Shown here: positions 14,145 to 22,151 of the stretch, piece after piece
How positions within the stretch are numbered: the first letter of the stretch is position 1
How the letters are laid out: each line of letters starts with the position of its first letter
Source: a virus
Virus record (IMG/VR): IMGVR_UViG_3300036715_001582
Span: 1 to 24,446 of that record
Length of the DNA stretch: 24,446 nucleotides
Reading direction: 5' to 3' (one strand)
Notes under the pieces: generated by a model
Seen by the model: only the letters and a program-made list of their open reading frames with translations
Database searches by the model: none
What the model was told of the DNA's origin: nothing
Translations under genes and position numbers: made by a program

Positions 14145-14771
14145 TTATTTTACAGTAATCGTTACAGGAATAGAAACAGAACCACCGCTTTCATTTCCGA
14201 TGATGGTGAGGCGTGTGACCGTTGTTCCTGTCAATGAGGCGTTTGGAACAAAACGGAAACGAAGACCGAGAGCAACCTGTGCGGTGGTCGAAGAAACGTC
14301 GCCGATAAAGGTTGGGATGGTAGCGTTTACGGTTGTCTGGAGCTGTTCACCGATGATTGTTCCTACATTCTTGTTAGACAAGATTGCGGTATAACCAAGT
14401 GTAGTATTGTAAATTGGATTGGTAGAAGGAACGATAACGACTTCACCCTTGTAATCACTTGATACATTGATACTGCTTTGTCCCAAACTAATAACAGGAA
14501 TCGCAGATACTCCGCTTGGTAATGTCACTAGCTTATACTTCAAAACTTGAGTTTCATCAGTGAACGCTTCCATGATAGGGGTATTACGGATAGCTAGGTC
14601 GTAGAACGCTGAGCCCTGTGGGTGGTTTGGTTGATAAAGCTTATAGTCAATCTCATCGTCAGATAGGGCGAAAGATGTAATGTTTAGCCCGCCCTGTGTG
14701 GCAAGCAATTCACGACCTTTTTTGGTCAAAACGGCATCTACTGTCACAGCTGAATTATTCAAATAGCTCAT
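14145..14771 (-). CDS. Virion structural protein, large-phage type, function unknown
   Basis: A 208-residue protein. The N-terminal 60 residues (VDAVLTKKGRELLATQGGLN, then SFALSDDEIDYKLY and a PIMEAFTDET segment) match a pattern I recall from conserved tail or baseplate-region proteins of very large phages, although I cannot name a characterised member. The C-terminal 90 residues are Thr/Val-rich and look like an immunoglobulin-type beta-sandwich (TTAQVALGLRFRF, TRLTIIGNESGGSVSIPVTI). It lies six bases upstream of the next structural gene, so the two are likely co-translated. A role in tail or baseplate assembly is inferred from position only. Confidence 0.72.
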   Translation of the reverse strand: MSYLNNSAVTVDAVLTKKGRELLATQGGLNITSFALSDDEIDYKLYQPNHPQGSAFYDLAIRNTPIMEAFTDETQVLKYKLVTLPSGVSAIPVISLGQSSINVSSDYKGEVVIVPSTNPIYNTTLGYTAILSNKNVGTIIGEQLQTTVNATIPTFIGDVSSTTAQVALGLRFRFVPNASLTGTTVTRLTIIGNESGGSVSIPVTITVK

Positions 14772-14778
14772 ATTTTTG

Positions 14779-15198
14779 TTAGACCCCTTGTTTTTTCAAG
14801 AAACGGTCAATAGAAGTTGGAGAAACTCCATATTTTATAGATAACTGTTTTTTGTTCATCGTTCCCAATAAATATAGAGATTTTATGATTTCTGTCTCAT
14901 TTTTTGGTATTTTGTTTTTGATATGCCTACCCTCTTTAAATGCACGAATAACTCCTTCGGATATTTTTTTCTTTTCTTCTCCGCTCATTTTTTTACCCGA
15001 AGATATTTTGTTATTTGAAATGTTGAAGCAATGTTCGTTTGAATATATACGACCCACATTTATTTTATTTGCCTCTTTTATATTTTCATACGAACTCTTC
15101 CGTCCTTTCATTTTCTCTCTCATTATATCAGAGTGTCTTCCGTGAGATCCTCCCATCTTTGAATTGTATCCCAGCTCAAACGAAAATTTTGAGTTCAT
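14779..15198 (-). CDS. GIY-YIG/NUMOD3 homing-endonuclease stub (catalytic part missing)
   Basis: A 139-residue, AT-rich and Lys-rich protein that looks like the DNA-binding tail of a Seg-type homing endonuclease. It begins ...ELGYNSKMGGSHGRHS, which resembles the very end of a GIY-YIG domain (GYN...GG). NUMOD3-like motifs follow (KMKGRKSSYENIKEANK and SGKKMSGEEKKKISEG), then a C-terminal helix-turn-helix (KKQLSIKYGVSPTSIDRFL). The GIY and YIG strands and the catalytic Arg/Glu are absent. Upstream in the same frame stop codons appear at once, so the start at 15198 is the only reasonable one. The ATG overlaps the stop of the gp7-like gene by ATGA. It may be a decayed invader or a retained DNA-binding protein. 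Composition differs clearly from the Ser/Thr-rich structural neighbours. Confidence 0.7.
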   Translation of the reverse strand: MNSKFSFELGYNSKMGGSHGRHSDIMREKMKGRKSSYENIKEANKINVGRIYSNEHCFNISNNKISSGKKMSGEEKKKISEGVIRAFKEGRHIKNKIPKNETEIIKSLYLLGTMNKKQLSIKYGVSPTSIDRFLKKQGV

Positions 15199-18100
15199 TG
15201 TATAGATGTAATTACCACCGCTGGACTATTATCAAACAATCCGCTTCCAGATTGAACCGTAGTTTTTTCTGTCTGTAATCCCTTTTTGAAGACACCCGAG
15301 CGGAGATTATTTTTGTCCAATGTAATCACTTCATTTCTATCATTGAACGGTTTCTTGTATTTGTAGTGGGTTCCGTAATAACCATTGAGGGGATATGAAC
15401 CGAGCGGAGAGTTTTGAGCTGATAGATTGTATCGGTATGAGTATCCAGAATCGCGGATGTTGCTGAAGAACAGACCGGAAGCATTTCCAACCAATACATC
15501 AAATATTGTTTTGGTTTCGTCCAATGACGTAATCGTGGAGGTCATTGTTCCGGATGTTAAATAAACACGATAGTTGTTAGGGACAGAAATCAAACTGATG
15601 TTTAGAGCCGAACCCGACAATATTGTTGCAGTAATTCCGAGACGAACTCCTGCGTTGCCTGTAGAAGCGCTGCTAGAAACCATACCAATACCAACACCAT
15701 CGTTAACAAATGTTCCAGACAATGTAACATCCGACGAAATAGTTCCGGAATAAACTCCAGCTGACGAAAGTGAGAATCCACTTCCGCTAAACGTTCCGAT
15801 GTAATTCATGTTACAATAAGTAACGTAAAGATTTGGTATGGACGAAACCACAGGAAAACGTGAAATATTCACCTGTTCGTAATTTTTCGTAACCGTTGAA
15901 AATTCTCCGCGTTCCGTCAAATATGCGTCAGAATCCGACATTGACGACGTTGGACGATTCTTGTTTCTGACCGTGTAGGTTTTTTCCACCGGAATAACCT
16001 CAACTCTCCAATAGTCATCTTTGTAGTATGTCACACCGTTGTTCCCAAGGATACTGAATCCGTATGGTTCTAGTCTATCTGGATAAAAGGAACCTTCGAC
16101 ATCTTCGTAAACAGATTTCCCGATGATGATTTGTTTTAGAGACTGAGATAGTTGTGGGACAACAACACTTGGAAGATTCTGAGAAATGAACGTCAGGTCA
16201 GCTTCACTGATTTTGACCGTTTCTTGGAATATCGGTTTTAGTTGAATCTTCGGACGTTCTAAAATAGAAGGTTCAACCAATAGTCCATCTACGAGTTTTG
16301 CGCGAGCTGGAACTAAGGTCTTGATATATTTGAACAACGACTTGTCAAAATAAGCACGAACCAAGTTCATAAATCCCTGATAATCAATGTTTCCAAAACC
16401 TTGATTGAAGAAAACTTCTTTAAACTTTTCAAATCGGCCATAGCTCTTTTGATAGAGGTCTGCTGGATTTCCAATGAGATCACCAAATTCGAAATTACCA
16501 AAAAACTTGATAATTTCTATGTTTAACTGATCGGTTGGGGAGAAGAAAATTCCTAGCTTATTTGTGTCAACGGTGGAGTCCTCAGACGCTTTTAACGTCG
16601 AACGAGACTCTGGAGATAGATTAGATGTAAGTATCTGTTCTTTATAATTAACCTTATTACTGCGGAACTTATTTGATCCGAAGTTAGGTAGGTTCATCGT
16701 TTGACGGGTTTCAAACTTTTTGAATTGATATGGGAACGCCGGAACTGTGCTGTAAGTGTTGCATTCAGCTGAAGTAAGAACTTGAACTCCGTAGAATGGG
16801 AAATTCGAAGCACTGATTGGTGCCATTGTGCGGAACGCAGAATTTCCAATTGTGAGATTTACTGAACTTGTGTGTAAATTTATTGGAGTAGAAAATGACA
16901 AACGAACCAATTGGTCGTTTGGCATTGACAAAGGATTTTGGGAATCATAGGAGCCCTTGAAAGAAGCGTGATGATTGAAACGGTCTGTTGGAAGGTATGT
17001 TTCCCACACTCTAATTTCATCAATAGTTCCGAAAAAAGCTTCTGGGTCAATACTTAACGACGAAGTGTTCTGTTGGTAATTTCCGAAATACAGGTGTGTT
17101 GGTCGGCGGAATGATGTGTTGTAACTGCCGCTAAGAAAGATACTCGACGAAACAGAAAAGGTTGTTCGTGAGTCTTCGTTTCTATGGATTAACAAATCAT
17201 AGCTTTGTGGATAATTATCTTGAACAGAAATTGAAGCTGTTGGACTGAGGTTGAAGTCTCCATCGACCTTGGCGTGTCTCAAGACAACGGAATATACATC
17301 CCCGTTGAAAAATGGCGCTCTAGCAGTCGTAGTTGTCAGTATGTTACTATCCGTATCTTGGATTGTGAAGAACGCTTTACCCCAATCATTTCCTTTTTCA
17401 CGAACGATACCAACAGCCCAACTACTACTAGCAACAGCTAAACGGAACACTTGTCCCTCAGAGTTCGTTTGATTTGTATCAAACGAAAAATTGAATTCCA
17501 AAGATTGTGCACTTCCAGTCCAAGGGATGTCAAAGTATTCTCCGCTTCCACTGAAGCTTGGAGAGTATTTTGTTTCATCAATGACAAACAGTGAATTTTG
17601 ATTTAACTCTGTGGTGTATTCAACTCCACCATACTCTTTAATTTGGATTAGATTACGTGGAATTCCATAACAACTAATAAGAGCGTTAATAGCAGACTCT
17701 GTTCCCTTTGATTTTAAAATGTATGGAAGATTGTTGAGTATTCTCTTCCAAATGAGTTTGTTTCTATCGTCCTCAGACATAGTTCCGACCTTATCCCAAA
17801 GCGGAGAATCAACGTCAAAGTCATCCTTTGAGAAGGATGAGAGTATGAGAGGAATGTTTTCACGACCAATTTCAGGCTCCCAACCTAAAGAAGAGAGCAT
17901 GTTGTATACTACATCCTTGGAGATACCTTCAATTTCAGAGTTGCTTGAGTTATTCTTTTCTGTAAATTGAGTGATATACAACGTCAAGTTATCAAAGTAA
18001 TGACCAATCAAGTTAACAAAGTGAACATACTCGCCGTTATCTGGATTTTCTGAAATGGTTGATGGAAGATTATTTTGTAGGCTGTCCGCGTTATCGCGGT

Positions 18101-19886
18101 CAAATCTTGAACCTGAAGAAACTCCACTGTAGATTCTGATGTGTTCGGAATACCAGTTTGGATTGTTGTAGAGAAAATTTTCATAACCATCCATCGAGGA
18201 CTCCAAAGAATTCCATTCAGAATCCAAATCAGACTTTTCTTTTATGTAGTATTCGTCAGTTGGAGCCAATATTAACTTAGCATCCAAATCAGCTATTTCG
18301 AGACGAATTGCTTCGATTCGGTCTTTCTTGTAACCATAAACATCGAGACGTTCTCCAGCGGATGAGAATTTTATGAAATTTTCAAAGCTTCTGTAATCTA
18401 CATTTACTGGAGACTTGTCTTCAATCTTATAACGAAGCTTTGCGTAAAGTTCGTCATATAGAGAACCGGACTCTCCTACAATGGTTTCTAAAGAGTGACC
18501 GATTGTTGAGTTCCCTTCATTCTCCATCTTTATATTGAAATTTGGTCCCTTAACAGGAATTGTAATAACCTGTTGAACGGAGAAGAAATGGGTATTTTGA
18601 AGAATTGGTAGGCTGACGGATGTATTGCTAATCCAAAACGTGTCGCCAACTTGAATGTCCGTTGGGAGTAAATCCTTTAATTTCAATATCAATCTGTCGT
18701 GAACAGTTGGGTTGTTTGATGGAATTACGCCGGTATTTAGAATTGGAAGTAATCTTCCTTTTCCAAAATTCATAGAATTCTTTAGATACCCTGTGAAGTT
18801 TTCGGAGTAGTTTTTCTCAACAAGTCCAATAGCCTGAAAGAAAATTGAGTCGTAGTAAATCTGACGGAAGAACGCGACTATGGAGTCGTAATTTTCGGGG
18901 CTGGTATTCGTAATCTGGTTCAATTCCCGATTTAGAACATATGAGAATAGACTATAATAGTAATCTTTGACCTGTTGAAAGGTTGTAATCGTCTCATAAT
19001 TTTGAAACAAGAAATTTCTAAACTGATCGTAAATTCCAGAGACATTCCTTGAGCTGACTTGACCATTACTGCGCAGAGAACCACGTTTTACCCCATAGTA
19101 GAGATCGGTAACAAAATTAACAACATCCACGTCACTCTTTAATGAGTAATAAAATTTAATAGATTGATCGGTGTCTGGGTTTTTCTTGGCCACATCAAAA
19201 TAAATCGTGTATAATGTAACCTTCTCCAACAGTGGCATCAATTCATCGATGATTAATTTTGGCTTTATTTTGGAGTAAGAAAATAGTTCAAACTCATCGT
19301 TGAGATTTTGTTCCTTAGCATCATCGGTATTTTTTGTGCTATACGGAATTACTGAAATTTCTTGACGAGTTGGAGAGATTTCTCCGATGACTAATTTTTG
19401 AGAATCTTCGATTGGATTTCCAACCAAATTTCTCACAGGAAGAATACCAATTTGGTAGTTACCCTCTTGAACAGACAGGTCACGTAAATTGTCTTGGATG
19501 TTTATCAAAACACTCTGAGTGACGGATCCACTATAATTGGAATTCACTATTGCAAAATTTCCATTGAATTCACTGTAGGAATACGTAACCAAATTGTTAC
19601 TCACATCAACATAGGAACGTGTGATAGATGTGTAATCATTTTGATTTCCAACAATGTCTCCATAAACTTCCGATTTGAGTTTCGATGTTGTATAAGAAGA
19701 CGTAATCAAACTACCGTCTGTGGAATAGATTGAAAACTCTACCAAGTCTTTGTTACTTAAACCAAACGGAAAAGTTTTTGATACTCCTTGTGTGAGATAT
19801 GCCGATTCTTCCTTGGTGTAAATTGAAGCATACGTCAACGAACTAGTTGAAGAGGAGCTTATAGATTTATAGTTTTTTGGAATCAT
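15195..19886 (-). CDS. Large baseplate wedge protein, probable gp7/gpI-type, with LamG-like domain
   Basis: A 1563-residue protein, the largest in the window. Residues about 717-752 contain NNLPYILKSKGTESAINALI, then SCYGIPRNLIQIKEYGG. This resembles the KGT..A......G signature of P2 tail protein I, the usual partner of baseplate J. In T4 the matching partner of gp6 is gp7, so this is probably the gp7-type wedge protein; T4 gp7 is shorter, at about 1030 residues. Residues about 785-960 look like a LamG/concanavalin-like beta-sandwich (SLEFNFSFDT, FGTIDEIRVWETYLP), which could bind glycans or decorate the wedge. Residues about 530-575 are predicted helical. The C-terminal 300 residues are beta-rich and Ser/Gly-rich. 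It is coupled by ATGA overlaps to the 76-residue gene before it and the homing-endonuclease stub after it. The gpI/gp7 assignment is inference from motif and gene order. Confidence 0.72.
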   Translation of the reverse strand: MIPKNYKSISSSSTSSLTYASIYTKEESAYLTQGVSKTFPFGLSNKDLVEFSIYSTDGSLITSSYTTSKLKSEVYGDIVGNQNDYTSITRSYVDVSNNLVTYSYSEFNGNFAIVNSNYSGSVTQSVLINIQDNLRDLSVQEGNYQIGILPVRNLVGNPIEDSQKLVIGEISPTRQEISVIPYSTKNTDDAKEQNLNDEFELFSYSKIKPKLIIDELMPLLEKVTLYTIYFDVAKKNPDTDQSIKFYYSLKSDVDVVNFVTDLYYGVKRGSLRSNGQVSSRNVSGIYDQFRNFLFQNYETITTFQQVKDYYYSLFSYVLNRELNQITNTSPENYDSIVAFFRQIYYDSIFFQAIGLVEKNYSENFTGYLKNSMNFGKGRLLPILNTGVIPSNNPTVHDRLILKLKDLLPTDIQVGDTFWISNTSVSLPILQNTHFFSVQQVITIPVKGPNFNIKMENEGNSTIGHSLETIVGESGSLYDELYAKLRYKIEDKSPVNVDYRSFENFIKFSSAGERLDVYGYKKDRIEAIRLEIADLDAKLILAPTDEYYIKEKSDLDSEWNSLESSMDGYENFLYNNPNWYSEHIRIYSGVSSGSRFDRDNADSLQNNLPSTISENPDNGEYVHFVNLIGHYFDNLTLYITQFTEKNNSSNSEIEGISKDVVYNMLSSLGWEPEIGRENIPLILSSFSKDDFDVDSPLWDKVGTMSEDDRNKLIWKRILNNLPYILKSKGTESAINALISCYGIPRNLIQIKEYGGVEYTTELNQNSLFVIDETKYSPSFSGSGEYFDIPWTGSAQSLEFNFSFDTNQTNSEGQVFRLAVASSSWAVGIVREKGNDWGKAFFTIQDTDSNILTTTTARAPFFNGDVYSVVLRHAKVDGDFNLSPTASISVQDNYPQSYDLLIHRNEDSRTTFSVSSSIFLSGSYNTSFRRPTHLYFGNYQQNTSSLSIDPEAFFGTIDEIRVWETYLPTDRFNHHASFKGSYDSQNPLSMPNDQLVRLSFSTPINLHTSSVNLTIGNSAFRTMAPISASNFPFYGVQVLTSAECNTYSTVPAFPYQFKKFETRQTMNLPNFGSNKFRSNKVNYKEQILTSNLSPESRSTLKASEDSTVDTNKLGIFFSPTDQLNIEIIKFFGNFEFGDLIGNPADLYQKSYGRFEKFKEVFFNQGFGNIDYQGFMNLVRAYFDKSLFKYIKTLVPARAKLVDGLLVEPSILERPKIQLKPIFQETVKISEADLTFISQNLPSVVVPQLSQSLKQIIIGKSVYEDVEGSFYPDRLEPYGFSILGNNGVTYYKDDYWRVEVIPVEKTYTVRNKNRPTSSMSDSDAYLTERGEFSTVTKNYEQVNISRFPVVSSIPNLYVTYCNMNYIGTFSGSGFSLSSAGVYSGTISSDVTLSGTFVNDGVGIGMVSSSASTGNAGVRLGITATILSGSALNISLISVPNNYRVYLTSGTMTSTITSLDETKTIFDVLVGNASGLFFSNIRDSGYSYRYNLSAQNSPLGSYPLNGYYGTHYKYKKPFNDRNEVITLDKNNLRSGVFKKGLQTEKTTVQSGSGLFDNSPAVVITSIQ

Positions 19887-20113
19887 TGGGCTTGGAACTC
19901 TTTGATAGATACATCGTATTTTTCTTCAACTTTGGTTGGATTGAATACAGTAACCCCAACAGCAAATGTCAACGATGTATCAGCCATAGAAGATGTGTAA
20001 CAGTCAATCAACAAATTTCCAGAACTGTCAAACTTTGAAGATACCGACCCAGATACAATCAAACGGTTAATGTCTTCGTTTGAATATTGGTTAAGATAAG
20101 AATTTGGTATCAT
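19883..20113 (-). CDS. Small protein in the baseplate operon, function unknown
   Basis: A 76-residue protein I do not recognise. Both ends overlap their neighbours by ATGA (20110-20113 and 19883-19886), so it is almost certainly a real, translationally coupled gene. The N-terminus is polar (SYLNQYSNEDINRL). The rest alternates hydrophobic residues in a way that suggests beta strands (NLLIDCYTSS, SLTFAVGVTVFNP). It has no signal peptide or membrane segment. Its position between two wedge-region genes suggests a minor structural part or assembly partner of the large protein that follows, but this is inference. Confidence 0.72.
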   Translation of the reverse strand: MIPNSYLNQYSNEDINRLIVSGSVSSKFDSSGNLLIDCYTSSMADTSLTFAVGVTVFNPTKVEEKYDVSIKEFQAQ

Positions 20114-22089
20114 CGTGAGATTTTGAAAATAACTGGACTACTAAAAGTATTCACAGAACCGCTTATTTCAGACATAATATCAATGGTGTAATATCTTTCT
20201 TGGGCGAGGCCGGTTGTGTCCAAAGTAAAGTAATTACCATAAGCATCTGAACTTAATTTGGTATAAGCGTCAAAACCCATAACCGTTTCGGTAGTTCCTG
20301 CGTCTTTGATTGCGTAGTAACTTTCCAGTGGAAGATACATTGGTTCTATATAATCTGATGCTCGATTTGTGAATGTCTTTGTTGGATATTTTGGTCGAGC
20401 AAGAACATTGATTCGAACAATAGAACCACGCTTGTATTCTTTATTTACGTTGACCGAAACCACTGTTGGCTTTGATGAATCTGTCATACGGAGAGCGGTT
20501 CCATCAGAAGCCGTTGGTGAAGAAACTGCGTCTGTCCACATTACGTCGAGATGTGGTTGGTAGATAGTGTTACTTTCTTTTGAAAAGAAGCGAAGTTTAC
20601 CGTAATCAACATTGTTACTTTCTCCGCTATGCATCAAAATAAGTCCGTAATTTGGAATAACTCCATAAATCCATCCTAAGACCGCATTGGTTACATCGAG
20701 ATAAACGTCGGAACTTTGGTAATTGAAACCTTGAACAGCTGCATAACTTCCTGACGCTACTACTAAAGGAATTGTAACCGTCGATGGTGTGTCGGTGAGT
20801 ATAGATACTTCGTAAGATCCAGATGTTCCCGTGGAACCGGATGCTGTCAAAACGATTTGATGCGTGGTTCCTGCTACGGCCCATGTTCCCATCGGGTTTC
20901 TCAACAATGTTGTAACATCCGTTCCGCTGATTGAGGTTTGGAATAGAGATGATGTTACATAAGAACCTCCCAAGTATTTTACGTAGATGTCGGTTCCACC
21001 AATACGAGAAACAGACGATCCGGTGCTAACTACTTCCGCTGAAATGCTCAGATAGTGGCTTCCACTTACAGGACATGGATTTGGAGAATATCCTTTGAGA
21101 GAAACATCGGACAAAATTGATTTTAGAAGACCGAACGAACTTGTTGGACTGGTTGGACCTGTTCCATAACCGTTCAATAGAACGGAGCTTCCACTGAGAT
21201 GCCCATCAATAGACAAAGTTGCCATCACATAATTGGTCGTAGAACTTGTCACAACTAATTTTAGACTGTGTGGTAGTGAACCGCTTGATACGTCATATGA
21301 GCCACTCGGGAAATATTGAATTCCATCACCAGAAGCCGTGGCGACCAAAACGGTATTGTCATACAATCCAGCGTAAATTGATGTTGGAACCGGATTTGGA
21401 CCGGTGTTCGTTTCAATATTGATGCTAAAGTTTATTGTTGAACCAGACGTAATCTTGGCTTCAAGTGATGCTGTGTGTAAAGAATTTACAATCACTCCAC
21501 CGCCGGTGACTACTGTGAATCTTGAACCGGTGGAAATTCCATTTGAGCAATTTGGATATGGGTCATATGAGGTAGGGCTTACGTATGGAGCTTCCGCATA
21601 TCCCGAACCAGTTCCCGTTAAACTAGCCGACACATACCAAATTCCTCCACCCGAACAATCTGTAGAATAATCAGAACCGCTATCCGTCCCAACATACCAT
21701 TTGATACTTCCAGAGTCGCTCCACTTCCAACTAGCTCCATTACTTACGGTAGCTCCGTCATATTTGTATCCAGTTCCCATATCCCAAGCCTGAGCCAATG
21801 GATACGCTACGATATTGTATGCGGTTGGAACTTGAACAGATTCCGCAATTTTTAGTGCGAGGAAAAATTGAGGATTGCTGATATTACCCGAGGCAATTGA
21901 GCTTGAAATTTGGGATACGTCAAATTGTAAGAGAGCTCGAGAAAGAGCAGCGCCTCTTCCACCTGAACAACTTGGGTCAACGATAGTTTTTTCAACCTCT
22001 AAAATCTCATCCAATCCCATGTTCTTCGACAACAGTTGTGGGTGGTTGGTGATGGTGGTATCTTTTGTCGGATATAGAAAGTAATGCAT
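20110..22089 (-). CDS. Virion structural protein with DNRLRE-type domain
   Basis: A 659-residue, Ser/Thr/Gly-rich, beta-strand-rich protein, probably part of the baseplate or tail surface. The N-terminus (YPTKDTTITN..., then ALLQFDVSQI) and a later segment (YLDVTNAVLGWIYG, then PNYGLILMHSGE and YQPHLDVMW) match the two ends of a DNRLRE-type beta-sandwich. About 300 residues of low-complexity, possibly carbohydrate-binding-like sequence lie between them, as if inserted in the fold. The C-terminal 130 residues (YLPLESYYAIKDAGTTETV..., ERYYTIDIMSEISG) form a separate domain that I do not recognise. It sits between the gp6-like and gp7-like wedge genes and ends in an ATGA overlap with the next gene. 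The structural role is inferred from position and composition. The ATG at 22089 has no Shine-Dalgarno sequence but has a hairpin and TATTTAT box upstream. Confidence 0.72.
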   Translation of the reverse strand: MHYFLYPTKDTTITNHPQLLSKNMGLDEILEVEKTIVDPSCSGGRGAALSRALLQFDVSQISSSIASGNISNPQFFLALKIAESVQVPTAYNIVAYPLAQAWDMGTGYKYDGATVSNGASWKWSDSGSIKWYVGTDSGSDYSTDCSGGGIWYVSASLTGTGSGYAEAPYVSPTSYDPYPNCSNGISTGSRFTVVTGGGVIVNSLHTASLEAKITSGSTINFSINIETNTGPNPVPTSIYAGLYDNTVLVATASGDGIQYFPSGSYDVSSGSLPHSLKLVVTSSTTNYVMATLSIDGHLSGSSVLLNGYGTGPTSPTSSFGLLKSILSDVSLKGYSPNPCPVSGSHYLSISAEVVSTGSSVSRIGGTDIYVKYLGGSYVTSSLFQTSISGTDVTTLLRNPMGTWAVAGTTHQIVLTASGSTGTSGSYEVSILTDTPSTVTIPLVVASGSYAAVQGFNYQSSDVYLDVTNAVLGWIYGVIPNYGLILMHSGESNNVDYGKLRFFSKESNTIYQPHLDVMWTDAVSSPTASDGTALRMTDSSKPTVVSVNVNKEYKRGSIVRINVLARPKYPTKTFTNRASDYIEPMYLPLESYYAIKDAGTTETVMGFDAYTKLSSDAYGNYFTLDTTGLAQERYYTIDIMSEISGSVNTFSSPVIFKISR

Positions 22090-22109
22090 ATGGGTCGGTT
22101 TCTACCCAT
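22090..22109 (-). promoter_or_regulatory. Start-site hairpin before the DNRLRE gene
   Basis: A perfect inverted repeat, ATGGGT and ACCCAT with an 8-base loop, lies directly against the ATG at 22089. Its 5' arm overlaps the TATTTAT box. In an mRNA read from upstream it would fold next to the start codon and could hinder initiation. A transcript starting just downstream of the box would lack part of the 5' arm. Confidence 0.45.
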
Positions 22110-22114
22110 AAATA
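22107..22114 (-). promoter_or_regulatory. TATTTATG box upstream of the DNRLRE gene
   Basis: On the coding (minus) strand the sequence reads ATATTTATG, ending about 17 bases before the ATG at 22089. It is one of six TATTTAT elements found just upstream of start codons in this window. There is no Shine-Dalgarno sequence here. Whether it is a late promoter, a ribosome-binding feature or an RNA-processing site cannot be decided from sequence. Confidence 0.45.
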
Positions 22115-22151
22115 TAATCCTATCACCATTCTCCGAAATATATACGGAAAA

